NCBI GenBank assembly: GCA_902796215.1 | Contig: CADBNY010000076.1 | Span: forward strand, 1-5,869 | Source: an uncultured Erysipelotrichaceae bacterium | GTDB taxonomy: Bacteria > Bacillota_I > Bacilli_A > RF39 > UBA660 | DNA: 5,869 nucleotides | Direction: 5' to 3' | Shown: in pieces, positions 5,815-5,869 of the stretch | How positions within the stretch are numbered: the stretch's first letter is position 1 | Layout of the letters: each line of letters opens with the position of its first letter | Notes under the pieces: model-generated | Told to the model about the DNA's origin: nothing | Databases searched by the model: none | What the model saw: the letters and a program-made list of their open reading frames with translations, nothing else | Translations under genes and position numbers: made by a program

Positions 5815-5843
5815 ATTATATTTCTTTAACTGTAAAATATCAA
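5815..5843 (-). promoter_or_regulatory. Strong sigma-A promoter of the HTH gene
   Basis: On the minus strand the -35 is TTGATA (5838-5843, 5 of 6) and the -10 is TATAAT (5815-5820, 6 of 6), with a 17-bp spacer. Transcription should start near 5808, very close to the ribosome binding site AAGGAGG (5803-5809), so the leader is extremely short and the binding site may be trimmed if initiation is a few bases later. The -35 shares its outer two bases with the palindrome at 5842-5859. Confidence 0.75.
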
Positions 5844-5859
5844 GTGTAAATTGACACTT
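5842..5859. promoter_or_regulatory. 18-bp palindromic operator with outward-facing -35
   Basis: AAGTGTAAA (5842-5850) and TTGACACTT (5851-5859) are inverted copies agreeing at 8 of 9 positions. The palindrome overlaps the -35 of the HTH gene by 2 bp. Its right half contains a perfect TTGACA (5851-5856) reading rightward, whose -10 would fall near 5874, just outside the window. One bound dimer could therefore control both the HTH gene and a divergent gene. The likeliest ligand is the HTH protein itself; that is inference from position. Confidence 0.65.
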
Positions 5860-5869
5860 TTTTATTAAA

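Noticed and set aside
1..5869. UGA read as tryptophan, as in Mycoplasma
   Set aside because: All tryptophans in the six genes are TGG and no gene needs an in-frame TGA. The absence of TGA stops is expected in a low-GC genome with only six stops.

Overview
The window is AT-rich bacterial DNA with Bacillota-type signals: strong purine-rich ribosome binding sites (AAGGAGG, GGTGAT), near-consensus sigma-70/sigma-A promoters, hairpin-plus-T-run terminators, five TAA stops and one TAG, and every tryptophan encoded by TGG. The order xerD then deoB (phosphopentomutase) is the order I recall from Bacillus subtilis (ripX-drm). Together these point to a low-GC Bacillota, class Bacilli or a relative. I cannot name the genus.

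Layout from left to right. Positions 1-131 hold a perfect-consensus promoter with a palindrome in its spacer. It drives an unrecognised 195-residue protein (132-719). A bidirectional terminator (733-765) separates this gene from the convergent rarA (774-1997, minus), an AAA+ ATPase of the RarA/MgsA/WRNIP1 family. A divergent intergenic region follows, then a tight two-gene operon: xerD (2113-3006), a tyrosine recombinase with a complete catalytic set, and deoB (3012-4178), with a complete metal-binding set. A second bidirectional terminator (4181-4207) separates deoB from a convergent 73-residue protein with seven cysteines (4248-4469, minus).

A gene-poor stretch of about 550 bases (4470-5025) follows. 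It contains imperfect direct and inverted repeats, a very AT-rich core, and a 28-bp sequence at 4939-4966 that matches the Bacillota dif site (the XerC/XerD recombination site for chromosome dimer resolution) at 24-25 of 28 positions as I recall the published sites. The last gene (5026-5793, minus) encodes an N-terminal helix-turn-helix protein. Its promoter overlaps an 18-bp palindrome, which also carries a perfect -35 hexamer facing out of the window.

The main observation is that the dif-like site lies about 1.9 kb from xerD, the gene for one of the recombinases expected to act on it, with the fork-maintenance gene rarA next door. The window may therefore lie at the replication terminus and hold a compact chromosome-maintenance cluster. 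Alternatively, the dif-like site may be the left junction of an Xer-integrated element, with the HTH gene and its divergent operator as that element's immunity-type control region. A second dif copy to the right of the window would decide between these.
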